The translations under genes and the position numbers were made by a program. The notes under the pieces were generated by a model that had not been told where the DNA came from, did no database searches, and was given only the letters and a program-made list of their open reading frames with translations. From assembly GCF_046546515.1 (NCBI RefSeq), contig NZ_JBKHKJ010000027.1, positions 12,586-76,585 on the forward strand: 64,000 nt of DNA, in the 5' to 3' direction. Source of the stretch: Parasediminibacterium sp046546515. GTDB taxonomy: Bacteria > Bacteroidota > Bacteroidia > Chitinophagales > Chitinophagaceae. Position 1 is the first letter of the stretch. The number at the start of each line of letters is the position of its first letter. Of the stretch, positions 43,550 to 52,377 are shown one piece after another.

Positions 43550-44866
43550 ATGGGTGGATATACAATAGCAATAGCAGGCAGACCCAACGTGGGCAAGAGT
43601 ACTTTGTTCAACCGTTTGTTGGAACAGCGTAAAGCTATTGTGGACGATGTAAGCGGCGTAACCCGTGACAGGCAATATGGCGTTGCAGACTGGAACGGTA
43701 AATTGTTCAACCTGATAGACACGGGAGGCTTTGTACCAAACAGTGCCGATATTTTTGAAACAGAGATACGGAAACAGGTAAAAATAGCCATTGAGGAAGC
43801 TAATGCCATCATATTCATGGTAGATGTTACAACTGGCATTACAGAGCTTGACGAGTCTATGGCCGATTTGCTCCGCCGCAGCACGAAGCCTGTTTACCTA
43901 GTGGTTAACAAGGTAGATAATGGCCAACGCAACCTAGATGCCACCGAGTTTTACAGCCTTGGCTTTGATGTGTTATACACGGTTAGTTGCCTTAGCGGTA
44001 CTGGTACTGGTGAATTGCTAGATGCCCTAGTAGAGCCAATAACGCAGGAAGACGTGGATGCTGCTCTAAATGAAGTAGAACTGCCAAAATTTGCCATCAT
44101 GGGGCAGCCCAATGCGGGTAAGTCTTCCTTGTTGAACGCCATGGTAGGCGAGGAAAGGACAATCGTAAGCGAAATTGCAGGCACCACAAGGGATACGATA
44201 CATACGCACTACAACCTTTTCCAAAAGGAATTTATACTGATAGATACCGCCGGGCTAAGAAAAAAATCGAAGGAAAAGGAAGATTTGGAGTTCTACTCTG
44301 TAATACGTGCTATTAGAGCAATGGACGAGGCCGATGTTTGCTTGTTGGTAATTGATGCAGTGAACGGCATTACTGCGCAAGACGTTAGCATATTCAGCCT
44401 TGCAACCCGTAAAGGCAAGGGTGTAGTGGTATTAGTAAACAAATGGGATTTGGTAGAGAAATCTACCAATACAGCCCGTGATTATGAAAAATTGTTGAAA
44501 CAAAAAATAGCGCCTTTTACAGACGTGCCAGTAATTTTCATTTCTGCCAAAGACAAGACAAGGGTTTTTAAAGTAATAGAAACGGCGTTGGAGGTTTATG
44601 AAAGCAAGAAACGCCGTATAGCTACTTCAAAATTGAATGAAGTAATGCTAAAGGCAATTGAAAGCTATCAGGCCCCGGTGGTGAGAGGCAATTTGGTGAA
44701 GATAAAATATGTAACCCAGATCCCTACACACGTGCCTTCTTTTGCTTTTTTTACCAATTACCCAGATGATATTAAAATGGCATACAAAAATTACTTGGAA
44801 AACCAGTTGCGGCAGCATTTTGACTTTAAAGGCGTGCCAATAAGGATATTCTTTAGGAAAAAATAA
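43550..44866 (+). CDS. der: Ribosome-associated GTPase Der (EngA)
   Basis: A 438-residue protein with two tandem GTPase domains: G1 GRPNVGKST near residue 10, G3 DTGG, G4 NKVD; then G1 GQPNAGKSS near 185, G3 DTAGL, G4 NKWD. A KH-like C-terminal domain ends in PIRIFFRKK. It acts in 50S subunit assembly. Pairing with era in one stretch is sensible for ribosome biogenesis. Confidence 0.96.
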   Translation: MGGYTIAIAGRPNVGKSTLFNRLLEQRKAIVDDVSGVTRDRQYGVADWNGKLFNLIDTGGFVPNSADIFETEIRKQVKIAIEEANAIIFMVDVTTGITELDESMADLLRRSTKPVYLVVNKVDNGQRNLDATEFYSLGFDVLYTVSCLSGTGTGELLDALVEPITQEDVDAALNEVELPKFAIMGQPNAGKSSLLNAMVGEERTIVSEIAGTTRDTIHTHYNLFQKEFILIDTAGLRKKSKEKEDLEFYSVIRAIRAMDEADVCLLVIDAVNGITAQDVSIFSLATRKGKGVVVLVNKWDLVEKSTNTARDYEKLLKQKIAPFTDVPVIFISAKDKTRVFKVIETALEVYESKKRRIATSKLNEVMLKAIESYQAPVVRGNLVKIKYVTQIPTHVPSFAFFTNYPDDIKMAYKNYLENQLRQHFDFKGVPIRIFFRKK

Positions 44867-44878
44867 GTATATAAAAAA

Positions 44879-44909
44879 TTTGGCTGTTTCGATTGTACGC
44901 TTATATTTG
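44879..44909 (+). promoter_or_regulatory. Bacteroidota-type promoter for the small lipoprotein gene
   Basis: TTTG at 44879 and TATATTTG at 44902-44909, 19 bp apart, form an exact TTTG-N19-TAnnTTTG promoter. It lies 33 bp before the ATG. Confidence 0.8.
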
Positions 44910-44942
44910 CACACTAATTATAAAAGTTAATTAAAAATTACA

Positions 44943-45158
44943 ATGAAAAAATTATTCGCAATCCTTTCTTTAGCAGTTGTATTTGCTGCTTGTGGTAGTG
45001 GTGAAAACAAAGCCGCTGCTGTTGATTCAACTAAAATCGCTGATTCTATCAAAATGGCTGCTGCTGCTGATTCTGCTGCAAAAGCTGCTGCTGATACTAC
45101 CAAGAAAGCAGTTGATTCTACTAAAAAAGCTGTAACTGATTCTGCTAAAAAAATGTAA
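44943..45158 (+). CDS. Small Ala/Lys/Asp-rich lipoprotein
   Basis: A 71-residue protein. The signal ends in LAVVFAACGSG with the lipid Cys at about residue 17. The mature part is built from imperfect repeats of DSTKxAxDS and AADTTKKAVDSTKKAV, helical and highly soluble. It resembles abundant small structural lipoproteins, but I cannot name the family. It has its own strong promoter and terminator, so it is probably well expressed. Confidence 0.8.
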   Translation: MKKLFAILSLAVVFAACGSGENKAAAVDSTKIADSIKMAAAADSAAKAAADTTKKAVDSTKKAVTDSAKKM

Positions 45159-45186
45159 TTTTTTAAGTATTTTCATCTTATTAAGG

Positions 45187-45214
45187 GCTGCCTCCAAAAG
45201 AGGCAGCTTTTTTT
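45187..45214 (+). terminator. Rho-independent terminator of the small lipoprotein gene
   Basis: GCTGCCTC-caaaa-GAGGCAGC followed by seven T, 28 nt after the stop. Confidence 0.9.
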
Positions 45215-45261
45215 GTGCCTATGTTGAAAATAAAGATTAATTTATTGCTGAAGTCCATAAT

Positions 45262-45540
45262 CTACTTCCTATCAGAATGCCCCAAGCTTTTCCCGGGGTT
45301 CACCTCGTCCCTTATCAATTGCTTCAATGCTTTTATGTCTATAAAGCCTCCTGCTTCTTTGCGGTCAAATGTTTGCTGACCATCAATGTAAATGGCAAAC
45401 TTGCCACTTGTTTCGCTGGGTTGCAATAATACGCCATGTAGGTCTTCCTCAAACGTAGTTAATATTTCTTGCGCCATGTATGCAGCCCTTAGCAGCCAGT
45501 TGCATTTTGGGCAATATTCTATAGTGATGGTAGGCTTCAT
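45262..45540 (-). CDS. SelT/SelW/SelH (Rdx) family protein
   Basis: A 92-residue thioredoxin-like protein. The redox motif CPKC (YCPKCNWLLRAAYMAQEI) is near the N-terminus, and GKFAIYIDGQQTFDRKEAGG is the second family block. Both redox positions are Cys, so no selenocysteine is needed. The C-terminus (DEVNPGKSLGHSD) matches the family. Its function is thought to be redox, but no substrate is established. Confidence 0.9.
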   Translation of the reverse strand: MKPTITIEYCPKCNWLLRAAYMAQEILTTFEEDLHGVLLQPSETSGKFAIYIDGQQTFDRKEAGGFIDIKALKQLIRDEVNPGKSLGHSDRK

Positions 45541-45632
45541 TTTTTTTGTTTTAAGTTCTATGTTTTGAGTTTTAATTTAGGGGGATTTTATATTTTAAGT
45601 TTTGGTTTTTGGGTATGTTCATGTTAAAATAG

Positions 45633-45663
45633 AAAACGCTAACCCTGAAAGGGCTAGCGTTTT
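45633..45663 (-). terminator. Terminator of pgk
   Basis: On the minus strand AAAACGCTAGCCC pairs with GGGTTAGCGTTTT around a short loop. It lies 49 nt past the pgk stop, after a 7-bp array (AACTTAA units, about 45670-45705). Confidence 0.7.
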
Positions 45664-45711
45664 GCTTTATGAAACTTAGAACTTAAAACACAAAACTTAA
45701 AACAAAGAAAA

Positions 45712-46911
45712 TTATTCCGTTATTGCCGCAATCCCTGGCAAAACCTTCCCTTCAAAATATTCCAGCATGGCACCACCGCCGGTGCTTACATAGCTTACTT
45801 TGTCTGCAAAGCCAAATTGGTTCACAGCAGCAACGCTGTCGCCCCCGCCTACTAAACTAAATGCCCCATGGGCAGTAGCTTCTGTTACGGCAATGGCAAT
45901 AGCCTTGGTGCCGTGTTGGAATTTTTCCATTTCAAACACCCCCATTGGCCCGTTCCACAAAATGGTTTTAGAGCGTTTAATCACATTGGCAAACTGCTCT
46001 GCTGCGTTTGGCCCAATGTCTAGCCCCATCCAGCCATCAGGAATTTGGTTGCTTGGTGCGGTAGATGTATTGGCATCGGCAGCAAAATTGTCTGCAACAA
46101 TGCTATCGCTTGGCAGGTGTATGCATACGCCTTTGGCTTCTGCTTTTTTCAATAGGTCAAGCGCCATTTCCAGGCGGTCGTCTTCGCAAAGGCTTTTTCC
46201 AATATGGCCACCTTCTGCTTTCATGAATGTATAAGCCATGCCCCCGCCAATAATAATATCGGTAGCCCTTTCCAGCAGGTTTTCAATAATCAATATTTTG
46301 TCAGACACTTTTGCACCGCCTATAATGGCCGTGAATGGTTTTTCGCTTTCGTGCATTACTTTTTCTGCACTGGCTACCTCGCTGTTCATCAGCAAGCCAA
46401 ACATTTTGCTATCGGCTGCAAAGTATTTGGCTATCACTGCCGTGCTGGCATGTGCCCTGTGGGCGGTGCCAAACGCATCGTTTACATATACATCCCCTAG
46501 TTTGCTTAGTTTTTCTGCAAAGGCTTCGTCGCCAGCTTCTTCTTCTTTGTAAAAACGTAGGTTTTCCAGCAGCAACACATCGCCTGGCTGTAGGCCAGCG
46601 GCCAGTTCCACTGCAGATTCGCCAATGCAATCGTCTGCAAACTGCACGTCAATCCCGCCAAGCAACTCGCTTAGGTGCATCACGATGTGTTTTAAGGAAT
46701 ATTTCTCCTCTGGCCCGCCCTTTGGCCTACCTAGATGGCTCATCAAGATAACACTGCCGCCATCTTTCAATATTTTTTCTATGGTTGGGATGGCAGCCCG
46801 CATCCTGTTGTCGTCGGTAATGGCAAGGGTTTGCTTATCTAATGGCACATTAAAATCCACACGGATCAATGCTTTCTGCCCCGAAAAATTGTGACCTGAA
46901 AATTTGCTCAT
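45712..46911 (-). CDS. pgk: Phosphoglycerate kinase
   Basis: A 399-residue glycolytic kinase. N-terminal substrate motif RVDFNVPLD and MSHLGRPKG, then LENLRFYKEEE, DAFGTAHRAHAS, and the C-terminal nucleotide domain with GGAKVSDKI, GGGMAYTF, NGPMGVFE and GGGDSVAAV. It moves phosphate between 1,3-bisphosphoglycerate and ADP. No gap gene is adjacent. Confidence 0.97.
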   Translation of the reverse strand: MSKFSGHNFSGQKALIRVDFNVPLDKQTLAITDDNRMRAAIPTIEKILKDGGSVILMSHLGRPKGGPEEKYSLKHIVMHLSELLGGIDVQFADDCIGESAVELAAGLQPGDVLLLENLRFYKEEEAGDEAFAEKLSKLGDVYVNDAFGTAHRAHASTAVIAKYFAADSKMFGLLMNSEVASAEKVMHESEKPFTAIIGGAKVSDKILIIENLLERATDIIIGGGMAYTFMKAEGGHIGKSLCEDDRLEMALDLLKKAEAKGVCIHLPSDSIVADNFAADANTSTAPSNQIPDGWMGLDIGPNAAEQFANVIKRSKTILWNGPMGVFEMEKFQHGTKAIAIAVTEATAHGAFSLVGGGDSVAAVNQFGFADKVSYVSTGGGAMLEYFEGKVLPGIAAITE

Positions 46912-47148
46912 GTTTTAAACGTTTATTTCTATTAAGGTTTGATTTGTGTTTGTAAAATATTTAAGTCTCAAATGTAAAGTAAAAATACAAAGCACAATAA
47001 ATAATGAAATTGTTTGCGTTATTGATTGTATGTTTTGTTTTTCAGCGTACAAAAATATAAGGCATAATGATTTTTTGTTTGGAAATACGAGTAATAAAGT
47101 AAATATTTGTGATCGTGGTATAATAAAAAGAGGTCTAACGAAATTAAT

Positions 47149-48066
47149 ATGGCAATATACAAACTTGGTCAGCAGCTTGAATTTATTAAAGAACTCCAAT
47201 TTAAATTTGAAAAGGACATTCAGAATATTGTAGAAAAAAACTTAAACTCGCTCTTGAGTCTTGACTTTATAAGAACAGAGTTTGCATTAAATAACTTTCG
47301 TATTGACACATTAGCTTTCGACAGGGAAAATAAATCATTTGTTATAATTGAATATAAACGGGATAAAAATTTCAGCGTAATTGACCAAGGCTACGCATAT
47401 CTCTCATTAATGCTAAACAATAAAGCAGATTTTATCCTTGAATTCAATGAAAGCCAGCAGACAACCTTAAAAAGAAACGATGTTGATTGGACTCAATCTA
47501 AAGTGCTTTTTGTTTCCCCGTTCTTCACCAACTACCAAAGGGAGGCTATTAACTTTAAAGACTTGCCTATTGAACTTTATGAAATAAAAAGGTTTCAAAA
47601 TGATACAATTTCGTTTGAACAAATTCAAAAAACTTCTGCGAAAGAAAGCATAAAAACGATTTCTAGAAATGATGAAATTGTTGAAACTGTGAGTAAAGAA
47701 GTTAAAGTATTTACTGAACAAGACCATTTACAGAAAGTGGACTTTGAAACCAGAGAATTATATGAACAAGTTAAAGAAAGACTTATTGGACTGGACGATA
47801 ATGTAACAACCCAACCTAAAAAGCAAACCATTGGCTTTAAAGTGAATAATAATATTTTCTGTGATATTGTTTTGCAAGGAAAAGGCCTGAAAGTATATGT
47901 TAACCTTAAAAGTGGCGATTTGCAAGACCAAAAAAGGATTGCCAGAGATGTGTCAAATGTTGGGCATTGGGGCAATGGTTCATATGAAATTAAACTTAGT
48001 GACTTAGATGATATAGATTATGTGTTAAGCTTATTAAAACAGTCGCTAAGAAAAAATAAAGAATAA
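47149..48066 (+). CDS. Predicted PD-(D/E)XK-like protein with DUF5655 C-terminus
   Basis: A 305-residue protein. The N-terminal half has the restriction-like core DFIRTEFAL ... FRIDTLAFDRENKSFVIIEY followed by KRDKN, that is, D-x(n)-EYK typical of nuclease-fold proteins. The C-terminal half (LGWDDNV-like LIGLDDNVTTQPKKQTIGFK to KLSDLDDIDYVLSLLKQS) matches DUF5655, often annotated as a predicted transport protein and also seen with defence genes. Base composition is more AT-rich than the neighbours. Likely accessory, perhaps defence-related; this is inference. Confidence 0.75.
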   Translation: MAIYKLGQQLEFIKELQFKFEKDIQNIVEKNLNSLLSLDFIRTEFALNNFRIDTLAFDRENKSFVIIEYKRDKNFSVIDQGYAYLSLMLNNKADFILEFNESQQTTLKRNDVDWTQSKVLFVSPFFTNYQREAINFKDLPIELYEIKRFQNDTISFEQIQKTSAKESIKTISRNDEIVETVSKEVKVFTEQDHLQKVDFETRELYEQVKERLIGLDDNVTTQPKKQTIGFKVNNNIFCDIVLQGKGLKVYVNLKSGDLQDQKRIARDVSNVGHWGNGSYEIKLSDLDDIDYVLSLLKQSLRKNKE

Positions 48067-48180
48067 ACCAATTTAGTCATCGTACGAATGGTTATAGCTA
48101 TTACCACACAGTAAATTGCGGTAATGTAGCTAGTATGAAAAAGAGTTCTAATTTTTAATTCTACCAATTTTGTTTTCGAT

Positions 48181-48642
48181 ATGTTTGGGTTGGATAAATA
48201 TGACTACATAGTAAATACAAATTTTACAGATTATGCCTTTCAAAGCCAAGGGCCAAATGGAACAATAGAAAAAATAGCCCGTTTCTCTTTGATTGATATT
48301 GGTCTTTATAATTTTGGGTTTGGCGACTACAATCCGCTTACAGGTAAAGTAACCGATACTATTACAAGTAACAATAAGGATGTTGATAAAATAATGGGCA
48401 CTGTCGGCAGTATTATATTTGACTTTACCACTGTGTACTATAATGCGGAAATATTGGTTCAAGGTACTACACCTGCAAGAACTCGTCTATATCAAGCACA
48501 AATTGGCAAACACTGGGAAAGTATAAACATTATCTTTGAAGTAATGGGATTTAAAGAAGGTAAATGGACGTATTTTGAAAAAGGGGTTAACTATGAAGCA
48601 TTTACAGGATGGCGTAAAAATAATTTTTCTGAAATAAATTAA
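48181..48642 (+). CDS. DUF6934-like hypothetical protein
   Basis: A 153-residue protein with MFGLDKYDYIVNTNFTDYAF, IEKIARFSLIDIGLYNFGFG, NAEILVQGTTPARTRLYQAQI and WTYFEKGVNYEAFTGWRKN. This resembles a family I recall as DUF6934 in Bacteroidota, but I hold that name loosely. The gene is AT-rich and followed 30 bp later by a very small gene on the same strand. The pair has the shape of a toxin-antitoxin module; no activity is known to me. Confidence 0.7.
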   Translation: MFGLDKYDYIVNTNFTDYAFQSQGPNGTIEKIARFSLIDIGLYNFGFGDYNPLTGKVTDTITSNNKDVDKIMGTVGSIIFDFTTVYYNAEILVQGTTPARTRLYQAQIGKHWESINIIFEVMGFKEGKWTYFEKGVNYEAFTGWRKNNFSEIN

Positions 48643-48672
48643 GATTATCTATAAACAAGTTATTTTTGTGCT

Positions 48673-48846
48673 ATGGTAAACCAACCCAAAAAATACCAAT
48701 CGCCACCTTTAAAACAAATAATAAAGGTAGATCCTGAAATGAAAGATTTTGGGGAGCAGCCTTTTTTTATTGATAAGTTGGAGAAAGCAAAAGCCTTTCT
48801 AAAAAAGGCGGGGAGGCCTATGCGTGTCCCTCAAAAGCAAAACTAA
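48673..48846 (+). CDS. 57-residue small protein, possible partner of the preceding gene
   Basis: ATG at 48673 opens a 57-codon frame ending TAA at 48844-48846. The protein begins MVNQPKKYQSPPLKQIIKVD and ends GRPMRVPQKQN, with a charged central helix (DKLEKAKAFLKKAG). The frame is free of repeats and keeps a coding-like composition. Spacing to the upstream gene is 30 bp. A role as small antitoxin or adaptor is only inferred from position. Confidence 0.6.
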   Translation: MVNQPKKYQSPPLKQIIKVDPEMKDFGEQPFFIDKLEKAKAFLKKAGRPMRVPQKQN

Positions 48847-48909
48847 AAATCCATGCCTTTAAATTTCATCAGCTATCCAGTTGTTTTAAGCCATCCCATT
48901 CCACTCTCC

Positions 48910-49602
48910 CTACCCACCCAGCAACAAAAAAATAGCCAACCTTTTATGGAAATCGAGGTTTAGCTGCTTCCATTGCTTGATGGTTTTTGTTTGTATGGTT
49001 TCCGATGGTGCAGTTATGTCCACGGCAATACAAAGCAGGGTTGTTTCTTTGCAGGTTTGCAGCAGTTCCTTTATCAATGGGTTGTTGCGGTAAGGGGTTT
49101 CTATAAATATCTCCGTGCAGTTGCTTTTCAAGGAGCTGGCTTCCAATGCTTTTATTGCGTTTTTCCTTTCCATATTATCCACAGGCAGGTAGCCATTAAA
49201 CCTAAATTGTTGCCCGTTCATGCCACTTGCCATTAACGCCAGCAAAATAGAACTGGGCCCCACCAATGGTTTTACAGGCGCGCCCATTTGCTGGGCTTTG
49301 TTTACCAATACTTGCCCTGGGTCTGCAATGCCGGGGCAGCCAGCCTCGCTGATGATGCCAATGTTTTGCCCCAGTAGCACATGCTTGGCAAAGGCTTGCA
49401 ATACTTGGTCTTCCGCTTTGTGTATGGTGTACCATTGGTAGTCGTCAATCACCATTTCCTTCCACAAACGTTTCAGGTAGCGGCGGGCTGTTTTTTCATT
49501 CTCCACAAAAAAAACAGTGGATTGCTTCACAGCATCCAATATATAGGCAGGGATAGTTTCAATAGCATCTTCGTGCAGGAAAATAGGGATAAGATAGACC
49601 AC
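48910..49602 (-). CDS. RsmI-like SAM-dependent methyltransferase (tetrapyrrole methylase fold)
   Basis: A 230-residue protein. VIDDYQWYTIHKAED, NIGIISEAGCPGIADPGQVL and VKPLVGPSSILLALMASGMN are the SAM-binding blocks shared with RsmI (16S rRNA C1402 2'-O-methylase); FIETPYRNNPLIKELL follows. Its N-terminus lacks the usual GTLYVVATPIGN. It may therefore be the second RsmI-like paralogue typical of Bacteroidota rather than RsmI itself. Confidence 0.85.
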   Translation of the reverse strand: MVYLIPIFLHEDAIETIPAYILDAVKQSTVFFVENEKTARRYLKRLWKEMVIDDYQWYTIHKAEDQVLQAFAKHVLLGQNIGIISEAGCPGIADPGQVLVNKAQQMGAPVKPLVGPSSILLALMASGMNGQQFRFNGYLPVDNMERKNAIKALEASSLKSNCTEIFIETPYRNNPLIKELLQTCKETTLLCIAVDITAPSETIQTKTIKQWKQLNLDFHKRLAIFLLLGG

Positions 49603-49962
49603 TGATTAAATGATTTGCGTGATTAAAGCCCTTGACTTAAATGTAGGATGTTCAAGATAAGGAATACTGCTTAGTATGGTTTTAAGCCAAGATTTAACCA
49701 CAAAGCACACAAAGTTTTTCGCAAAGCTAAATATTAAGGGTTAATGTTTCTAAGTTATATAACTAGAGAGTATAGCCCCTCGTGCATATTTATTTAAGCA
49801 GTTATTTGGCAGGCAGGTGGACAAAAAAATAATGCCGTAGACATGACCGATATTGTAGCCCCCGATTTCAATCGGGGGAATTATAACACAATAAACCTCT
49901 TCTTCTTTCCTTCGTGCCACTTTGAACCTTCGTGTCTTCGTGGCAAAAAAAGAGGAAATAAT
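49603..49962. other. Gap with dispersed repeats only
   Basis: It contains cacaaag-type fragments near 49695-49725 and a CTTCGTGTCTTCGTGGCAAA unit at about 49927-49947, plus the word CCCGATTTCAATCGGGG (a small hairpin at 49860-49876). No gene is supported. Confidence 0.6.
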
Positions 49963-50748
49963 TTACTCCTTCACCACGGCACTTTCAATCCCTTCGTCCC
50001 TCACGGCAATCAAGCTAATGGTTGCTGCCACTACAGAATAGGTAGGTGCTAGCACCCAGCCCACCACCGGGATTAAGTGCATGGCATAAAAAACCATCCC
50101 GTTGCCAATTGCCAGCCCCTTGTGCCGCCCAATAAAGGCAATGCTTTCGCTGGTGCTTTTGTGGTTGCGCTCCATGCTATAGTCCAGCATCGAAAAGCCA
50201 TAGTAATAACATTCTATCAACACCGCCATAAAAGGCGTAAGCCAGCCAGCAATGGGTATGGGGCTTACAATAAAGATAGACAATTCATAAACCGACTGCC
50301 AAACCACGTTGCGGCTGGCGATGCGTGTGCCCCTGAAAATATCTTTTACCAGTTGCAACGGGCTGAAAGGGTATATCACCCCTTCCATGATGGCTTCTGT
50401 TTTTTCACTTAAAAAAGAGAAAATGGGCGACCCAATAACCAAGAAAATATATTTGAACAACGAAAAATAAAACAACATCATAATCAGCCATATCATCAGG
50501 CTGCCGAGCGTGAACAGGAAGCCGAGGAAACCGTTGTTCATTTTATCCAGCCATGTCTTCAAGCCAGTTTCCAAGCTCAGCCATTCTATGAAATTGTTGC
50601 AGGTATGCCCAAAATAATACATGCTCACCATAAACAACAGGGCATACAATATGCCCGGTACAAGTATCCATTTCCATAGCTTGTACTTTTTTATAAATTG
50701 ATGGGCCTTATAATAAGCCTGAAAGGCAATAATAATTTCTTTTAGCAC
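49963..50748 (-). CDS. EI24 domain membrane protein
   Basis: A 261-residue protein with about four membrane segments (WILVPGILYALLFMVSMYYF; FLFTLGSLMIWLIMMLFYF; IVSPIPIAGWLTPFMAVLI; FYAMHLIPVVGWVLAPTYS). It matches the EI24/CysZ-like family. CysZ itself is a sulfate channel, but Bacteroidota EI24 proteins have no proven substrate. It is alone on its strand. Confidence 0.85.
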   Translation of the reverse strand: MLKEIIIAFQAYYKAHQFIKKYKLWKWILVPGILYALLFMVSMYYFGHTCNNFIEWLSLETGLKTWLDKMNNGFLGFLFTLGSLMIWLIMMLFYFSLFKYIFLVIGSPIFSFLSEKTEAIMEGVIYPFSPLQLVKDIFRGTRIASRNVVWQSVYELSIFIVSPIPIAGWLTPFMAVLIECYYYGFSMLDYSMERNHKSTSESIAFIGRHKGLAIGNGMVFYAMHLIPVVGWVLAPTYSVVAATISLIAVRDEGIESAVVKE

Positions 50749-50981
50749 TGTTTATCTGGGTTATATTAGCACCGGGTACACAAAGTTTTTCGCTTTGCCC
50801 CTCTCCTTTGTTCCTGCCCTCTGTCCTATGTTCCTTCTCCCTCTTCTTTGGAGAGGGTTGGGGTGAGGTAGGAGTGAGGTTGGGGTTGGGGTGAGGTAAC
50901 ACTTTACAAGCGAAAAACTTATATGCCCCTTAGCGTGTGCAAAGTACTTCATTTCATTTACACCACTACCAAAGAATAGAT

Positions 50982-51596
50982 ATGCGGCAAGCATGGCAGC
51001 AGCTACCCAACACATTTTTCCAGCAGCAAAACGTATTGCTGGTAGCAAGGGGATTGATTGGGAAAATATTGATTACGCAATTCAACGGTCTTCTAACCGC
51101 TGGCAGGATCGTGGAAACTGAAGCCTACAACGGTATTATAGACAAGGCATCGCATAGCTACAATGGCAGGCGGACGAACCGCACAGAGGTAATGTATGCC
51201 GCAGGTGGGGTAAGCTATGTGTACCTCTGCTATGGCATCCACCACCTGTTTAATATTGTAACTGGCATAAAAGATACACCCCATGCCGTTCTGATAAGGG
51301 CAGTAGAACCCTTAGTAGGTATTGACATAATGCTAGCAAGGGTAAACAAAAACAAAGCCGATGCCACCCTCACCAAAGGGCCGGGAAATGTTTCCAAGGC
51401 ATTGGGCATATCTACCCTTCATAGTGGCTCTGAAATGGGGAATGAAATATTTGTGGCCGATGATGGCTTTGCCCATAGAGAATCGGACATTATAGCTACG
51501 CCAAGGATAGGCGTGGACTATGCTGGTGAAGATGCTTTGCTACCCTATAGGTTTATAGTAAGGGGGAATAAATATGTGAGTGGGAAGAAGGCCTAG
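50982..51596 (+). CDS. DNA-3-methyladenine glycosylase (AAG/MPG family)
   Basis: A 204-residue base-excision enzyme. GRIVETEAYNGIIDKASHSY holds the catalytic Glu, then RTEVMYAAGGVSYVYLCYGIHHLFNIVTG and LTKGPGNVSKALGIS. The start at 50982 is preferred; the upstream Met adds 15 non-conserved residues. It removes alkylated purines such as 3-methyladenine and hypoxanthine. Confidence 0.93.
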   Translation: MRQAWQQLPNTFFQQQNVLLVARGLIGKILITQFNGLLTAGRIVETEAYNGIIDKASHSYNGRRTNRTEVMYAAGGVSYVYLCYGIHHLFNIVTGIKDTPHAVLIRAVEPLVGIDIMLARVNKNKADATLTKGPGNVSKALGISTLHSGSEMGNEIFVADDGFAHRESDIIATPRIGVDYAGEDALLPYRFIVRGNKYVSGKKA

Positions 51597-51666
51597 GTAG
51601 CCTCTTTATAATACGCCATCTTCTTACTAGGAAAAGGGGGTAATTCCATCGGAAAACGGCCTAATT

Positions 51667-51694
51667 GTAAGGGCAGAAAATCTTCTGCCTCTAC
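51667..51694 (+). terminator. GTAAGGGCAGAA palindrome, copy 2
   Basis: GTAAGGGCAGAA-aatc-TTCTGCCTCTAC, slightly decayed in the right arm, 70 nt after the DNA glycosylase stop. Confidence 0.5.
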
Positions 51695-51779
51695 GCTGTG
51701 GTCTCCCCGTTAGCACGCAAGGCTAAAATAAAAAACCATCGCAGGAACGCTACCTTTGGTACCTGCTCTTCGTTCTCAT

Positions 51780-51840
51780 TTCCCCCATCATGGGGGCATT
51801 TTTGGATACTCATGGGGGCATATTTCCCCCATATAGGATT
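51780..51840. repeat. CCCCCATATAGGAT palindrome, copy 3 (inverted, left arm decayed)
   Basis: GGATACTCATGGGGGCATAT followed by TTCCCCCATATAGGATTG matches the reverse complement of the palindrome at 15403-15460. The other arm is shortened to TTTCCCCCATCATGGGGGCA. Confidence 0.65.
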
Positions 51841-51991
51841 GTTCTTTTGCACGGAGCCAAAATCAATACCAACTTTGTAGTAAATGGCCTTTGTTTTCGT
51901 TGTTATACCAGTGTCTAGCCTACCCTAAGTTAGCTTCCCCGTAGTGCTAATTTTTAACATACAAAAAAAAGTCATGATAGTTTACATCCAT

Positions 51992-52100
51992 ACTCAAAAA
52001 ACACCGAAAAAGTACGCACTTTTCTGCGGGAATCACTCACAAAATATGCACAAAACACTCAAAAAAGAACCACTTTTCACTCACAAAACACGCACTCTTA
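51992..52100. repeat. Tandem 11-bp array, ACNCACAAAAC type
   Basis: Units on an 11-bp grid include ACTCAAAAAAC, ACCGAAAAAGT, ACGCACTTTTC, (one 10-bp unit), ACTCACAAAAT, ATGCACAAAAC, ACTCAAAAAAG, AACCACTTTTC, ACTCACAAAAC and ACGCACTCTTA. The A-tracts recur once per helical turn. It ends about 280 bp before the sigma-factor start. Confidence 0.75.
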
Positions 52101-52377
52101 AAAAGTATAAAATACTGTATTTCAATGAGTTATGGTGCAAAAAAGTCTCAAAATTGAATTTAGGGTGCCAAATGCCAACCAAACCATGCGGGCAATGCCC
52201 CTGAAAATGGGCTATAAGTTTTGGATTTTGCCCCTATCAAGTTTGCAAGAAATGATAGGTTGCCATTCTCCAGCAGCCCAAAAAAGAATGAGCCCAACTT
52301 TCAGCCTTTGAGTCTTAAAAGCAATTTTTATCTTAATTTACAATATTCCTTTTAATCATTCGTCTGCCTTTAATACG

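Larger units (their letters stand above)
51597..52377. other. Long gap before the sigma-factor gene, repeat-rich
   Basis: It carries a GTAAGGGCAGAA-type palindrome (51667-51694), a third, inverted copy of the CCCCCATATAGGAT palindrome (about 51780-51840), and an 11-bp array (51992-52100). Frames at 51698-51880 and 51944-52204 fall inside these repeats and are not credible genes. Confidence 0.7.

Noticed and set aside
51698..52204. Two plus-strand frames before the sigma factor
   Set aside because: They fall within the palindrome and the 11-bp array, and their composition is that of the repeats.
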